Shown piece by piece: positions 34,337-42,493 of a stretch of 59,006 bases of DNA (the stretch's first letter is position 1; the number at the start of each line of letters is the position of its first letter). Source of the stretch: Pseudomonadota bacterium (GTDB lineage Bacteria > Desulfobacterota > Desulfovibrionia > Desulfovibrionales > Desulfovibrionaceae); contig JAHJLB010000047.1 in the NCBI GenBank assembly GCA_018822105.1, positions 1 through 59,006 on the forward strand, given 5' to 3'. The notes below the pieces were generated by a model, which made no database searches, was not told where the DNA came from, and saw only the letters and a program-made list of their open reading frames with translations. A program made the position numbers and the translations under genes.

Positions 34337-34684
34337 ATGTCCAGGAGCCTGTATTGCAACCATTGTGGCGCCTATGTCGGCGATTGCGGCCATGAGCCTG
34401 GGGTCACCGGCACGGTGACCTTGTCTGGAACGTGCCGGTGCGGCCGGGAATTTTCGGTGTCGTGCAACGGCAACTGCCTGAAGGAGTCAGGGAGGGAGTC
34501 GGCGATGGAAAAGCTGGAAGGGACATGCAAGACGTGCAAGGGCCATGGCGTGATAGTCAAAACAGTAACAGTCCAATGCGGCACGTGCGACGGGTCGGGG
34601 ACAGTTCTCGAGCGGAAGTGCCAGACGTGCCACGGAAAGGGGACGACGACGGAAAAAGTCCAGGAGGATTGCCCGGACTGCTGA
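34337..34684 (+). CDS. Cys-rich protein with DnaJ-type CxxCxGxG zinc-finger repeats, no J domain
   Basis: The 115-residue protein has three DnaJ-like repeats C-x2-C-x-G-x-G (CKTCKGHG, CGTCDGSG, CQTCHGKG) plus a final CPDC, enough for two zinc sites. The N-terminal part carries an extra Cys/His set (CNHCGAYVGDCGH, CRCGREFSVSCNGNC) that may bind another metal. No J domain (HPD) or DnaJ C-terminal domain is present, so it may act as a thiol/zinc-dependent holdase or adaptor. GGAGGG and GGGG precede ATG 34337. AT-rich leader DNA suggests acquisition. Confidence 0.75.
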   Translation: MSRSLYCNHCGAYVGDCGHEPGVTGTVTLSGTCRCGREFSVSCNGNCLKESGRESAMEKLEGTCKTCKGHGVIVKTVTVQCGTCDGSGTVLERKCQTCHGKGTTTEKVQEDCPDC

Positions 34685-34767
34685 GCACGGGCCGGCACTG
34701 CCCTGCCGGGCTCCTTCCATGAGGTGTCCCGGGCGGACTCATTCCCCCTGGCCGCCGGAGGCCGACC

Positions 34768-35199
34768 ATGCTGGCGGACGCCGCAACGCTTTTGATCCTG
34801 GCCGACGTGGTGCTGGCGCTGCACACGGCCCTGGCGCTGTTCCTCACTTTCGGCCTCGCGGCCATTTGGCTGGGCGGCTGGCTGGGTTGGGGCTGGGTGC
34901 GGGGGCGCACCTTCCGCCTGCTGCACCTCCTCGGCCTGGCCGTGGTGGCGCTGGAGTCCGTTCTGGGCCTGGCCTGCCCGTTGACGAACTGGGAATACGC
35001 CCTGCGCACGGCGGCGCATCCTGTAGGAGAAGCCGCCACGTACCGGGGCGGGTTCATGGCCCACTGGCTGGGCAGACTCCTCTATTACGACTTCGACGAG
35101 CGGGTGTTTCTGGCGCTGTATCTGGCGGCGCTTGCGCTGACGGTGTGGGCGTGGCGGAAGGTCAGGGTGCGGCCAAAGGCCGGGGGGCAGCGGCGCTAG
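34768..35199 (+). CDS. DUF2784 integral membrane protein
   Basis: The 143-residue protein has about four membrane helices (5-30, 32-48, 55-75, 112-128). It fits DUF2784: ADVVLALHTALALFLTFGL, the R-FR-LHLLGL segment, and ACPLTNWEYALR after the third helix. The function of this family is unknown. Its 3' end, FLALYLAALALTVWAWRKVRV, is repeated in degraded form about 1 kb downstream at 36102-36174. Confidence 0.85.
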   Translation: MLADAATLLILADVVLALHTALALFLTFGLAAIWLGGWLGWGWVRGRTFRLLHLLGLAVVALESVLGLACPLTNWEYALRTAAHPVGEAATYRGGFMAHWLGRLLYYDFDERVFLALYLAALALTVWAWRKVRVRPKAGGQRR

Positions 35200-35225
35200 A
35201 CCGCTGCTGCGCGGATGCGCCGGCG

Positions 35226-35981
35226 CTATTGTCCGGCCTGGGGCTTTACGGCCACGAGCATGTCCTGGCCGTTTTCGCAGCCTTCGCGCCCGCACCAGCG
35301 GCCGGGCACGAGTTTCGACGCCCTCAGGCCCTGTTGCGTGAGCATGGCCCGAACCAGCGATTCCTCAAAGGCCACGGCGTCCTCTTTCGAGGCCGGATCG
35401 GCCACCCAGAAGTTTCCATAGCGCTTGGTGAAGTCCGGGTTTCCTGGGCCCTTGGCGAGCAGTTCGCGCACCGCGTCGTTCATGAGGTAGTACGTGGCGA
35501 ACATGCGCCCGCCGGGCATAAGCACCCGTGCGATCTCGGAGAGGTACCCGGCCATGTCCGCGGGCAGCATGTGCGTGAACACGGAGACCAGGATGACCAG
35601 GTCAAAGGAGGCGTCGGGGTAGGGGAAGCGGAAGGCTTCCGCGCTGACGCTGGCGGCCGGGTTGTATACGCCGCTGAACACGTCGACAGTGCGGAACTCG
35701 AAGTTCGGCAGGCGTGGCGACAGGTTCTCCTGGCACCATTCGATGCCCTTGGGGAAGGTGTCGAAGCCGCAGTAGCGGCCCTCGGGGGTCAGGTATTCGG
35801 CCAGGCCCCAGGCCGCGCGCCCGGCGCCGCAGCCCACGTCGAGCACGCGCTCGTGGGGCAAGAGGTCCGCGTGGCGGATGAAGAAGTCCAGCAGCATGCG
35901 CGCGCTTTGGGAGTAGTCGCCCCCGCCGAAGCAGATGCTTAAGTCCGGGTCCGGTATGGGCAGGGCGTTGGGCGCAGGCAT
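35226..35981 (-). CDS. SAM-dependent methyltransferase
   Basis: The 251-residue protein has a class I methyltransferase fold: VLDVGCGAGRAAWGLAEYL (motif I), YCGFDTFPKGIEWCQ, FDLVILVSVFTHMLP and ARVLMPGGRMFATYYLMND (motif IV to post-II). The target is not visible; it resembles Desulfovibrio methyltransferases near surface polysaccharide genes. ATG 35981 is favoured by GGAG seven bases upstream; ATG 35993 would add MEPP. It is convergent with the DUF2784 gene, with 26 bases between stops. Confidence 0.82.
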   Translation of the reverse strand: MPAPNALPIPDPDLSICFGGGDYSQSARMLLDFFIRHADLLPHERVLDVGCGAGRAAWGLAEYLTPEGRYCGFDTFPKGIEWCQENLSPRLPNFEFRTVDVFSGVYNPAASVSAEAFRFPYPDASFDLVILVSVFTHMLPADMAGYLSEIARVLMPGGRMFATYYLMNDAVRELLAKGPGNPDFTKRYGNFWVADPASKEDAVAFEESLVRAMLTQQGLRASKLVPGRWCGREGCENGQDMLVAVKPQAGQ

Positions 35982-36101
35982 GGGCGGCTCCATCTGTTTG
36001 CTTTGGGCGGGTGATACAGCGCGGGCGGAAAGGTTTGCCGCGTGTGGGGGAGAAAGCAAGGATTGGGCCAGGGGGGCGGGGGGCGCATCAGCGGACTGAA
36101 A

Positions 36102-36174
36102 CGGGTGTTCCTGGCGCTGCATCTGGCTGCGCTGGGGCTGAGGGTGTGGGGGGGGAGAAAGGTGCGGGTGTGGG
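36102..36174 (+). pseudogene. Degraded partial copy of the DUF2784 gene 3' end
   Basis: Bases 36102-36174 align with 35101-35173 without gaps at about 80% identity by eye, beginning CGGGTGTT and running through the last membrane helix (F-L-A-L-H-L-A-A-L-G-L-R-V-W) and the basic tail (R-K-V-R-V). Nothing upstream in this stretch matches the rest of DUF2784. It is therefore a fragment of a duplicated gene left beside the AT-rich HNH gene. Confidence 0.6.
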
Positions 36175-36251
36175 GGATTACGTGTGGACAGATTGCGCTT
36201 AAGTACGATATAATTAATTACTTTTTAGCGTGTTGTGCAGCGAGGTTAACT

Positions 36252-36941
36252 TTGAGCGATAATATAATTTCATATCTTGAGATGTGCAGGCGTGAGGGGC
36301 TAAGCCTCCAGCGTGGTATGAACTTTGGGGTAGGTGGGAGCCACTCCGTAATCCTTATGTCTGTCCGGGCAAACGCTCCCTATCGTGATCGAATTGAAGA
36401 TGGTGGAACAACACTCGTTTATGAGGGGCATGATAACCCAAAGTCTGTTTCGTGCCTCAACCCAAAGGCTGTGGACCAGCCTGGCTACTATTCCGGTGGA
36501 ACTCCGACGCAAAATGGGAAGTTTTTTGAAGCAGCTATAGCATATAAGAGTGGAAAGATGCAGGCAGAACGCGTGCGTGTTTATGAAAAAATTCGTGATG
36601 GAATTTGGACGTATAATGGCGTGTTTCTTCTTGTTGATTCTTGGGTAGAGAGAGACGAACTTAGATCGGTGTACAAATTCAAGCTTGTCGCAATTGAGGG
36701 GAACGATGATTTCACAATACCAACGCGACCCGATGCGGAGCGCCGTCGGGTAGTGCCAACTCATGTTAAGCTTGAGGTCTGGAAGCGTGATGGAGGGAAG
36801 TGCTCGGTGTGTGGAGCTACCGATGAACTCCATTTTGATCACATCCTCCCATTTTCAAAGGGGGGGACGTCGTTAACTTCCGAAAATATTCAACTGTTAT
36901 GTGCTCGTCACAACTTACAAAAAAGAGATCGCATCGAGTAG
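36252..36941 (+). CDS. HNH endonuclease with an N-terminal SRA/YDG-like domain (AT-rich, acquired)
   Basis: The 229-residue protein has an N-terminal segment SVILMSVRANAPYRDRIEDGGTTLVYEGHD (about 35-64) like the YDG/SRA-type modules linked to HNH nucleases, a region VRVYEKIRDGIWTYNGVF, and a C-terminal HNH domain. The HNH part has C-x2-C (CSVC), FDHILPFSKGGT, then NIQLLC-x2-H-N. SRA-type domains bind modified bases, so restriction of modified DNA is a reasonable inference. TTG 36252 is chosen: GAGG lies seven bases upstream and homologues begin just before YLEMCRREG; ATG 36282 is an alternative. GC is far below its neighbours, with many AT-rich codons. It ends 8 bases from the fliI stop. Confidence 0.78.
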   Translation: MSDNIISYLEMCRREGLSLQRGMNFGVGGSHSVILMSVRANAPYRDRIEDGGTTLVYEGHDNPKSVSCLNPKAVDQPGYYSGGTPTQNGKFFEAAIAYKSGKMQAERVRVYEKIRDGIWTYNGVFLLVDSWVERDELRSVYKFKLVAIEGNDDFTIPTRPDAERRRVVPTHVKLEVWKRDGGKCSVCGATDELHFDHILPFSKGGTSLTSENIQLLCARHNLQKRDRIE

Positions 36942-36949
36942 GTGAGACC

Positions 36950-38266
36950 CTACCCCCCCGCCAGCTCCCTGAGCCTGGCGAAGCAGTCCTCCAGGGAGAC
37001 GTTGTCGCCCACGTGCTGCTGCAAAAAGGCGTTGATGGGCGCCACCATCTCGATGGCCCGGTCCACCTCGGCGTTGCCGCCCTTCTGGTAGGCCCCGATG
37101 TTCACCATGTCCTCCACGCGCTTGAAGGTGCTCATGAGCTTGAGCACCGTGCGCCCGGCCTCGATGTTCGGGCGGTCCACCACCTCGCTGCGCAGACGGC
37201 TGATGCTCTTGAGCACGTCGATGGCCGGGAAGTGCACCTGGTCCGCCAGCTCGCGCGTGAGCACGATGTGCCCGTCGATGATGGAGCGCACCGCGTCGGC
37301 GATGGGTTCGGTGAAGTCGTCGCCGTCCACGAGCACGGTGTAAATCCCTGTGATTGAGCCCAGGGCGCTCTTGCCCGTGCGTTCCAGCAGCTGCGGCAAT
37401 TGCGCGAAGACGCTCGGGGTGTAGCCGCCGCGCGTGGGCGGTTCGCCCGCGGCCAGGCCCACCTCGCGGCCGGCCATGGCGAAGCGCGTCACCGAGTCCA
37501 TCATCAAAAGCACGTCAAGGCCCTGGTCGCGGTAGTACTCGGCCACGGCCGTGGCGGCGAAGGCCGCGCGCATGCGGATGAGCGGGCTCTTGTCGGATGT
37601 CTCCACGATGACCACGCTCCTGGCCATGCCCTCGGGCCCCAGGTCGCGCTCGATGAACTCCACCACCTCGCGGCCGCGTTCGCCCACCAGGCCGATGACG
37701 TTGATGTCGGCCTTGGTGTATCTGGCCATCATGCCCATGAGGGTGCTCTTGCCCACGCCGGAGCCGGCCATGATGCCGATCCTCTGGCCCTTGGCCAGCG
37801 TCAAAAGTCCGTTGATGGCGCGCACGCCCACATCCAGGGGCTGGTCGATGCGCGGGCGCTCCATGGGGTTGGGCGGGGTGCGGTAGAGGGGCACGTAGGA
37901 CTCGGCGGCGATCATGCCCTTGCCGTCGATGGGCTGGCCGAAGGCGTCCAGGGTGCGGCCCAGGAGGCCCGGCCCAACAGGCATGTGCGGGGGCGCGGAG
38001 GAATTGCGGATGAGGCTGCCGGGGCGGATGCCGCGCATGTCGCCATAGGGCATGAACAGGCAGGCCCCCTCGCGGAAGCCCACCACCTCCGCCGGGATGG
38101 GCAAGGCGTCCTTGTCTTCGGGCAGGAGGTGGCACACCGCGCCCACCGGGGGGCTTATGCCCTGGCCTTCGGCGATGAGCCCGACCACTTTGGTGATTTT
38201 GCCGAAGGTCTGGCAAAGATCGAGGTCGGCGCAGGCGCCGGCGACGTCGTTGGGATCAAGCGCCAT
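36950..38266 (-). CDS. fliI: Flagellar export ATPase FliI
   Basis: The 438-residue ATPase powers flagellar type III export. It has Walker A AGSGVGKST (about 166-174), Walker B DVLLMMDSVTRFAMAGRE, and the GGYTPSVFAQLPQLLERTG segment of the FliI/YscN family. Length and start (MALDPNDVAG) are normal. It is the last gene of the flgB-fliI operon and overlaps fliH by 11 bases. Only 8 bases separate its stop from the convergent HNH gene, and no fliJ follows, so fliJ must be elsewhere or lost. Confidence 0.96.
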   Translation of the reverse strand: MALDPNDVAGACADLDLCQTFGKITKVVGLIAEGQGISPPVGAVCHLLPEDKDALPIPAEVVGFREGACLFMPYGDMRGIRPGSLIRNSSAPPHMPVGPGLLGRTLDAFGQPIDGKGMIAAESYVPLYRTPPNPMERPRIDQPLDVGVRAINGLLTLAKGQRIGIMAGSGVGKSTLMGMMARYTKADINVIGLVGERGREVVEFIERDLGPEGMARSVVIVETSDKSPLIRMRAAFAATAVAEYYRDQGLDVLLMMDSVTRFAMAGREVGLAAGEPPTRGGYTPSVFAQLPQLLERTGKSALGSITGIYTVLVDGDDFTEPIADAVRSIIDGHIVLTRELADQVHFPAIDVLKSISRLRSEVVDRPNIEAGRTVLKLMSTFKRVEDMVNIGAYQKGGNAEVDRAIEMVAPINAFLQQHVGDNVSLEDCFARLRELAGG

Positions 38267-39071
38267 TGCGACCCGGCTCCCTGGCCTGGCCCCCGGCCCC
38301 CCTGGCCGTGTCCATGTCCTCGGGCAGCTCCAGCTGGTCCAGGAAGGGCTTGAGCTGCGCCAGGCGGCTGTCCAGGGTGTTGTCGGCCAGCATGTCGCTG
38401 GTCTCCAGCACCACGCCGCCCTGCGTCAGGGAGCCGTCGGCCACCAGGCGCCACTGGCCCAGATCGGGCCGGCTGGTCCGGAGCTCCTCCATGAGCGTCT
38501 TGGCCAGCTCGAAATCCTGGGGCGCGACCTTGAGCACGAACTCGCGGTGCCCGTCCAGACGGGCGAGGGCCTCGTCCATGAGGCTCTCCAGAATGGCGGG
38601 ACGGCGGGAGTCCATCTCCACGCGCAGGGCCTTTTCGGTGAAGGCCTTGGCCAGGGCGGCGAAGTCGCGGCGGCGCGACTGCCAGACCTCCAGCCCGAGG
38701 CCGGAGATGGCCTGCATGAGGTCGGCCATGTTCTGGGCCTGGGCCTGGAATTCGGCGTCCAGGTTGGCCTGGGCCTCCTGCCGGGCGGCGTCCACGGCGG
38801 CCTGCGCCTCGCGGCGGCCCTCCTCGCGGATGGCCTCGGCCTCGCGCGTGGCCTGGGCCATGGCCTGGGCGATGATGGTCCGGGCCATGCTCTGGGCCTT
38901 GTCGCGGCAGCGGACGATGTACTCTTCCTCGGTGCCTTCGTCCCAGGTGGGGCGGTGGCGCTTGCCCTCGATCTCCTGAATGGTCAGGTAGTCCGGGCCG
39001 GGCGTGTCGCAGCCCATGATGACCCGGCCGGTGTAGCGCTTGTCCAGGATGCCGGGGCTAGATGAACTCAT
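38256..39071 (-). CDS. fliH: Flagellar assembly protein FliH (export ATPase regulator)
   Basis: The 271-residue protein has a variable N-terminus, an Ala/Glu/Gln-rich coiled coil (about 65-115, AMAQATREAEAIREEGRREAQ) and a C-terminal V-ATPase-subunit-E-like domain (HREFVLKVAPQDFELAKTLMEEL, WRLVADGSLTQGGVVLETSD). The last holds the GG..ETS motif of FliH. It binds and restrains FliI. ATG 39071 is preferred to GTG 39080 on the position of AGAGGTGG. It overlaps fliG by 14 bases and fliI by 11. Confidence 0.93.
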   Translation of the reverse strand: MSSSSPGILDKRYTGRVIMGCDTPGPDYLTIQEIEGKRHRPTWDEGTEEEYIVRCRDKAQSMARTIIAQAMAQATREAEAIREEGRREAQAAVDAARQEAQANLDAEFQAQAQNMADLMQAISGLGLEVWQSRRRDFAALAKAFTEKALRVEMDSRRPAILESLMDEALARLDGHREFVLKVAPQDFELAKTLMEELRTSRPDLGQWRLVADGSLTQGGVVLETSDMLADNTLDSRLAQLKPFLDQLELPEDMDTARGAGGQAREPGRNGA

Positions 39072-40056
39072 CTCCACCACCTCTGCTTATGGCGATGCGG
39101 CCTTCCGCTTCCAGACGGCGCACGGTCTTGACGATGTTCTGCTGCGCGCTCTCCACCTCGGAGAGCTTCACCGGGCCCATGATCTCCAGATCCTCGCGGA
39201 TCATGCCGGCCGCGCGCTCGGAAAGGTTCTTGAGGAACTTGTCCTTCAGGTCGTCGCTTGCGCCCTTGAGCGCCTTGGTCAGCTCCTCGTTGGAGATGTC
39301 CTTCAAGAGTTCGCGGATGCTGCGGTCGTCCAGGGCCTTGATGTCCTCGAACACGAACATGAGGTTTCTGATGTCGTCGGCCATCTGCTGGGACTCTTCC
39401 TCGATCTCGGAGAGCACCTCTTCCTCGGTGGCGCGGTCCACGGCGTTCAGGATCTCGGCCACGGAGTTGATGCCGCCGACCTTCTTGCCTTCCTTGCCGC
39501 CCATGGCGATGAGCTGGCTCTGGAGGACCTTGTCGACCTCGTGGAGCATCTCCTCGGCCACGGCCTCGAGCTTGGCCAGGCGCATGAGCACCTCGGCGCG
39601 CACGCCGGAGGGCAGGTTGGACAGCAGCTCTGCGGCCTGGTCCGGGTGCAGGTGGCCCAGGATGAGGGCCAGGGTCTGCGGGTGCTCGTTGCGCAGTATC
39701 TGGGCCAGGATGCGCGGGCTGACGTTGGACAGCTCCTGGAAGGGCACGGGCCCGGAGCTGATCTCCAGGGTGTCCAGGATGTACTTGGCGGTTTCGCTGT
39801 CCAGGGCCTTGGACAGGAGGCGCTTCACCTGTTCCGCACCGCCCATGAGCATCTCCGCGCCGTAGGTGATGGAGTCGTTGAATTCCTTCAAGACGTCCAG
39901 CACGTCCTCGCGGGCCACGGAGTCGATCTCCAGCATGGCCTTGGACACGGCGGTGATCTCCTGGCGCTCCATGCGCTTGAAGGCCTCGCCCGTGAACTTC
40001 TCGCCCAAGGCCAGCATGACGATGGCGGTTTTCTGGGGACCGGTGAATCCAGCCAC
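39058..40056 (-). CDS. fliG: Flagellar motor switch protein FliG
   Basis: The 332-residue rotor protein starts with FTGPQKTAIVMLALGE and has the middle-domain EHPQ motif (RNEHPQTLALIL) and the C-terminal charged helix with MFVFEDI and DDRSIRELLKDI, which contacts the stator. Length fits (about 330). It lies one base after fliF and overlaps fliH, indicating tight translational coupling. Confidence 0.97.
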   Translation of the reverse strand: MAGFTGPQKTAIVMLALGEKFTGEAFKRMERQEITAVSKAMLEIDSVAREDVLDVLKEFNDSITYGAEMLMGGAEQVKRLLSKALDSETAKYILDTLEISSGPVPFQELSNVSPRILAQILRNEHPQTLALILGHLHPDQAAELLSNLPSGVRAEVLMRLAKLEAVAEEMLHEVDKVLQSQLIAMGGKEGKKVGGINSVAEILNAVDRATEEEVLSEIEEESQQMADDIRNLMFVFEDIKALDDRSIRELLKDISNEELTKALKGASDDLKDKFLKNLSERAAGMIREDLEIMGPVKLSEVESAQQNIVKTVRRLEAEGRIAISRGGGDEFI

Positions 40057-40057
40057 G

Positions 40058-41662
40058 TTAGGCCTCCTGTCTGGCCCAGGACTTCAGCAACCTGATGGCC
40101 TGATCAATGTTCTGCTCGGTCAACTGCACCGCCAGATTCTTGGCGATCTCCAGACGGCGGGAGGTGCCAAGGGCCTCCTCGGGCTCCTCGAGGACTTCCT
40201 CGATGGCCAGCCGTTCATCCATGCTGGGCAGACTTGCCACTTCCTCCGCCTCCTCTTCGGCCACCCTGGGCCGGATAAGGGCCATGACCACGGGACGGAT
40301 CACCAGGATCAGGAAGAGGAAGACCAGCAGGCCGGTCAAGAGCGGCTTGCCCAGGCGCTGGCCCATTTCCAGGAAGTTCCGCACCAGCGAGGGGCCTTCG
40401 CTCAGGTCCGTGGCCCCGAAGGCGATGCTGGAGACCTCGATGTTGTCCCCGCGGTCCTTGTCAAAGCCCACGGCGCTGGAGACAAGGCTCTTGATGCGGG
40501 CGAGCTCTTCCGCCGTGCGCGGCACATAGGTGACCACGCCGGTCTTCTCGTCCTTGGTGTACGTCCCGTCCACGATAACAGCAACGCCCAGGCGCTTCAA
40601 CTCCCCGACGGGGGAGACGATCTGCTGTTCTTCCTTGTTGATCTCGTAGTTGGTGGTGCGCGATTCGCGGCTGGAGTCCTGGGAGCTCTGGGTTCCGGTG
40701 AAGCCGTCGCCGCGGAAGTTGGCCTCGGGCACGTTGCCGTCCAGGTTGGCCTTGCCGGCCACGGTCTCCTCAGAGCGGGTCTCGCTGCGCACCACCTGGC
40801 TGTCGGGGTTGAACAGCTCCTTCTTGATGGTCTTGTGGCTGAAGTCGAGTTCGGTGTTCACCCGGGCGATGACCTTCTGGGGGCCGACCACCGGCGTCAG
40901 GAGCTCCTCGATGCGGCGCTCGATCTTGCGCTCGGCCTGGCTCTTGAACTCCATCTGGGTGGTGCTCATGCCCTGGGCGGTCTCGTCGTCGGCGGGCTGG
41001 AACACGGGCTGGCCGTTCTGGTCGGTGATGGTGATGTGCTTCTTGTCCAGGCCTTCCACGGCCATGGTCACCAGGTTGACGATGCCCTGGACCTCCTTGG
41101 CCTCGAGCTTCTTGTCCTTCTCCTTGAGCATCACCACAACCGAGGCCGAGGGCATGGTCTGCTCCTCGATGAACAGGCTCTTCTTGGGGATGACCAGGTG
41201 CACCCTGGCCCGCTCGACCTGGGGAAATTCCATGATGGTGCGCGCCAGCTCGCCTTGCAGGGCGCGCTGGTAATTGATGTGCTGCACGAAGTCGGTCTGG
41301 CCGATCTTGATGTCGTCGAAGATCTCAAAGCCGATGCCCTGGCCGTGCAGGTTGCCTTCGCCGGCCACCTTGAGGCGCAGCTCGTAGACGCGGTCGGCAT
41401 GGACCAGCACGGTCTGGCCGTTGTCCTCGATCTGGTAGGGCTCCTTGGTGGCCTTGAGCAGGTTGACCACCTTGCCTGCGTCCTCCTGGGAAAGCTTGGA
41501 GTAGAGCACCTTGAAGTCCGGCTTGTTCATGATGATGACGCCCACCACAAAGGCGGCCAGAAGGGCCACGGCCAGCCCGCCGAGGAGCACCTGCTGGGGG
41601 ATGCTGCGGCCGGACCAAACGCTTTTGGCCTTGTCCAGGTATTCCATGACCTTCGGGTTCAT
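40058..41662 (-). CDS. fliF: Flagellar M-ring protein FliF
   Basis: The 534-residue membrane protein forms the MS ring. It has two membrane helices (about 25-47, QQVLLGGLAVALLAAFVVGVIIM; and about 435-455, LLTGLLVFLFLILVIRPVV), with the periplasmic ring-building motif region between them (LYSKLSQEDAGKVVNLLKATKEPYQIEDNG) and an acidic cytoplasmic C-terminus that binds FliG. The length fits the family (about 530-570). It begins 40 bases after fliE. Confidence 0.97.
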   Translation of the reverse strand: MNPKVMEYLDKAKSVWSGRSIPQQVLLGGLAVALLAAFVVGVIIMNKPDFKVLYSKLSQEDAGKVVNLLKATKEPYQIEDNGQTVLVHADRVYELRLKVAGEGNLHGQGIGFEIFDDIKIGQTDFVQHINYQRALQGELARTIMEFPQVERARVHLVIPKKSLFIEEQTMPSASVVVMLKEKDKKLEAKEVQGIVNLVTMAVEGLDKKHITITDQNGQPVFQPADDETAQGMSTTQMEFKSQAERKIERRIEELLTPVVGPQKVIARVNTELDFSHKTIKKELFNPDSQVVRSETRSEETVAGKANLDGNVPEANFRGDGFTGTQSSQDSSRESRTTNYEINKEEQQIVSPVGELKRLGVAVIVDGTYTKDEKTGVVTYVPRTAEELARIKSLVSSAVGFDKDRGDNIEVSSIAFGATDLSEGPSLVRNFLEMGQRLGKPLLTGLLVFLFLILVIRPVVMALIRPRVAEEEAEEVASLPSMDERLAIEEVLEEPEEALGTSRRLEIAKNLAVQLTEQNIDQAIRLLKSWARQEA

Positions 41663-41702
41663 GCTCTTTCTCCTCTGTGCTTTCTGCGGGCGTGCTTAGG
41701 GT

Positions 41703-42029
41703 CTAGAACTGCAGCTTGGTGAGTTCCTGGTAGCTCTGCATGATCTTGCTGCGCACGGCGCTGGTCATGCTCATGGCCAGTCCGGCCTTCTGCAGGGTGA
41801 TCATGAGCTCATGCACGTTGTGGTCCTTGCCTGCGGCAAAGGAGGTGGCCAGGCTCGATTTCTCGTTCTGCAGGTCATTGACCTTCTCCAGGTTGCCCTT
41901 GAGGGCGTCCATGAAGCCGCCCTGGGCGGCCGCGGGCTTCTTGAAGTTCGAGGCGATCTTGCCCTGGGCGTCGGACTGGATCTTCAGCGCGTTCTGGTAG
42001 GCCTGCATGGCGACGGACTTGACGATCAT
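41703..42029 (-). CDS. fliE: Flagellar hook-basal body protein FliE
   Basis: The 108-residue protein links the MS ring to the rod. The C-terminal half carries the FliE pattern DHNVHELMITLQKAGLAMSMTSAVRSKIMQSYQELTKLQF, including the helix that ends rod-joining FliE proteins. The N-terminus is short and helical. It lies 26 bases after flgC. Confidence 0.93.
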   Translation of the reverse strand: MIVKSVAMQAYQNALKIQSDAQGKIASNFKKPAAAQGGFMDALKGNLEKVNDLQNEKSSLATSFAAGKDHNVHELMITLQKAGLAMSMTSAVRSKIMQSYQELTKLQF

Positions 42030-42055
42030 GGCGTGCTCCTTGTGCGTGTGCGCGG

Positions 42056-42493
42056 CTAGCGGCCGATCTGCAAGGCCTTGTTGAACATGGCCTTGGTGTC
42101 CTGGATGGCCTGGACGTTGGCCTCGTAGGACCGCATGGTGGTGATCATGTTGGCCATCTCCTCCACCACGTTGATGTCCGGGTAGGACACGTAGCCGTCC
42201 TTGTTGGCGTCGGGGTGGCCGGGCTCGTGGACCATCTTCATGGGCCGCTTGTCCGTGACGATGCCGCGCACGGTGACGCCCTTGAGCTCGCGGTCCTCGG
42301 CGTTCTCCATGGCCTTGTCAAAGGGGCTCATGACCGGGGTGGCGGCGAAGGCCACGGACTTGCGGCGGTAGGGTCCGCCTTCGGGGGTCCGGGTGGTCTT
42401 CACGTTGGCCAGGTTCATGGAGATGACATTCATGTAGGTGCGCTGGGCCTTCATGCCCGAGGCGCTGATGTCGAGTGCGCTCATGAAGTCCAT
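42056..42493 (-). CDS. flgC: Flagellar basal-body rod protein FlgC
   Basis: The 145-residue proximal rod protein has the N-terminal rod signature SALDISASGMKAQRTYMNVISMNLAN and the C-terminal helix EMANMITTMRSYEANVQAIQDTKAMFNKALQI. It is exported by the FliI-dependent apparatus. Its ATG abuts the flgB stop directly. Confidence 0.96.
   Translation of the reverse strand: MDFMSALDISASGMKAQRTYMNVISMNLANVKTTRTPEGGPYRRKSVAFAATPVMSPFDKAMENAEDRELKGVTVRGIVTDKRPMKMVHEPGHPDANKDGYVSYPDINVVEEMANMITTMRSYEANVQAIQDTKAMFNKALQIGR

Noticed and set aside
36018-36075. A third fragment of the DUF2784 end before the 36102 copy (GTGTGGGGGAGAAAG)
   Set aside because: The match is short and G-rich; it could be chance, so only the 36102 copy is listed.
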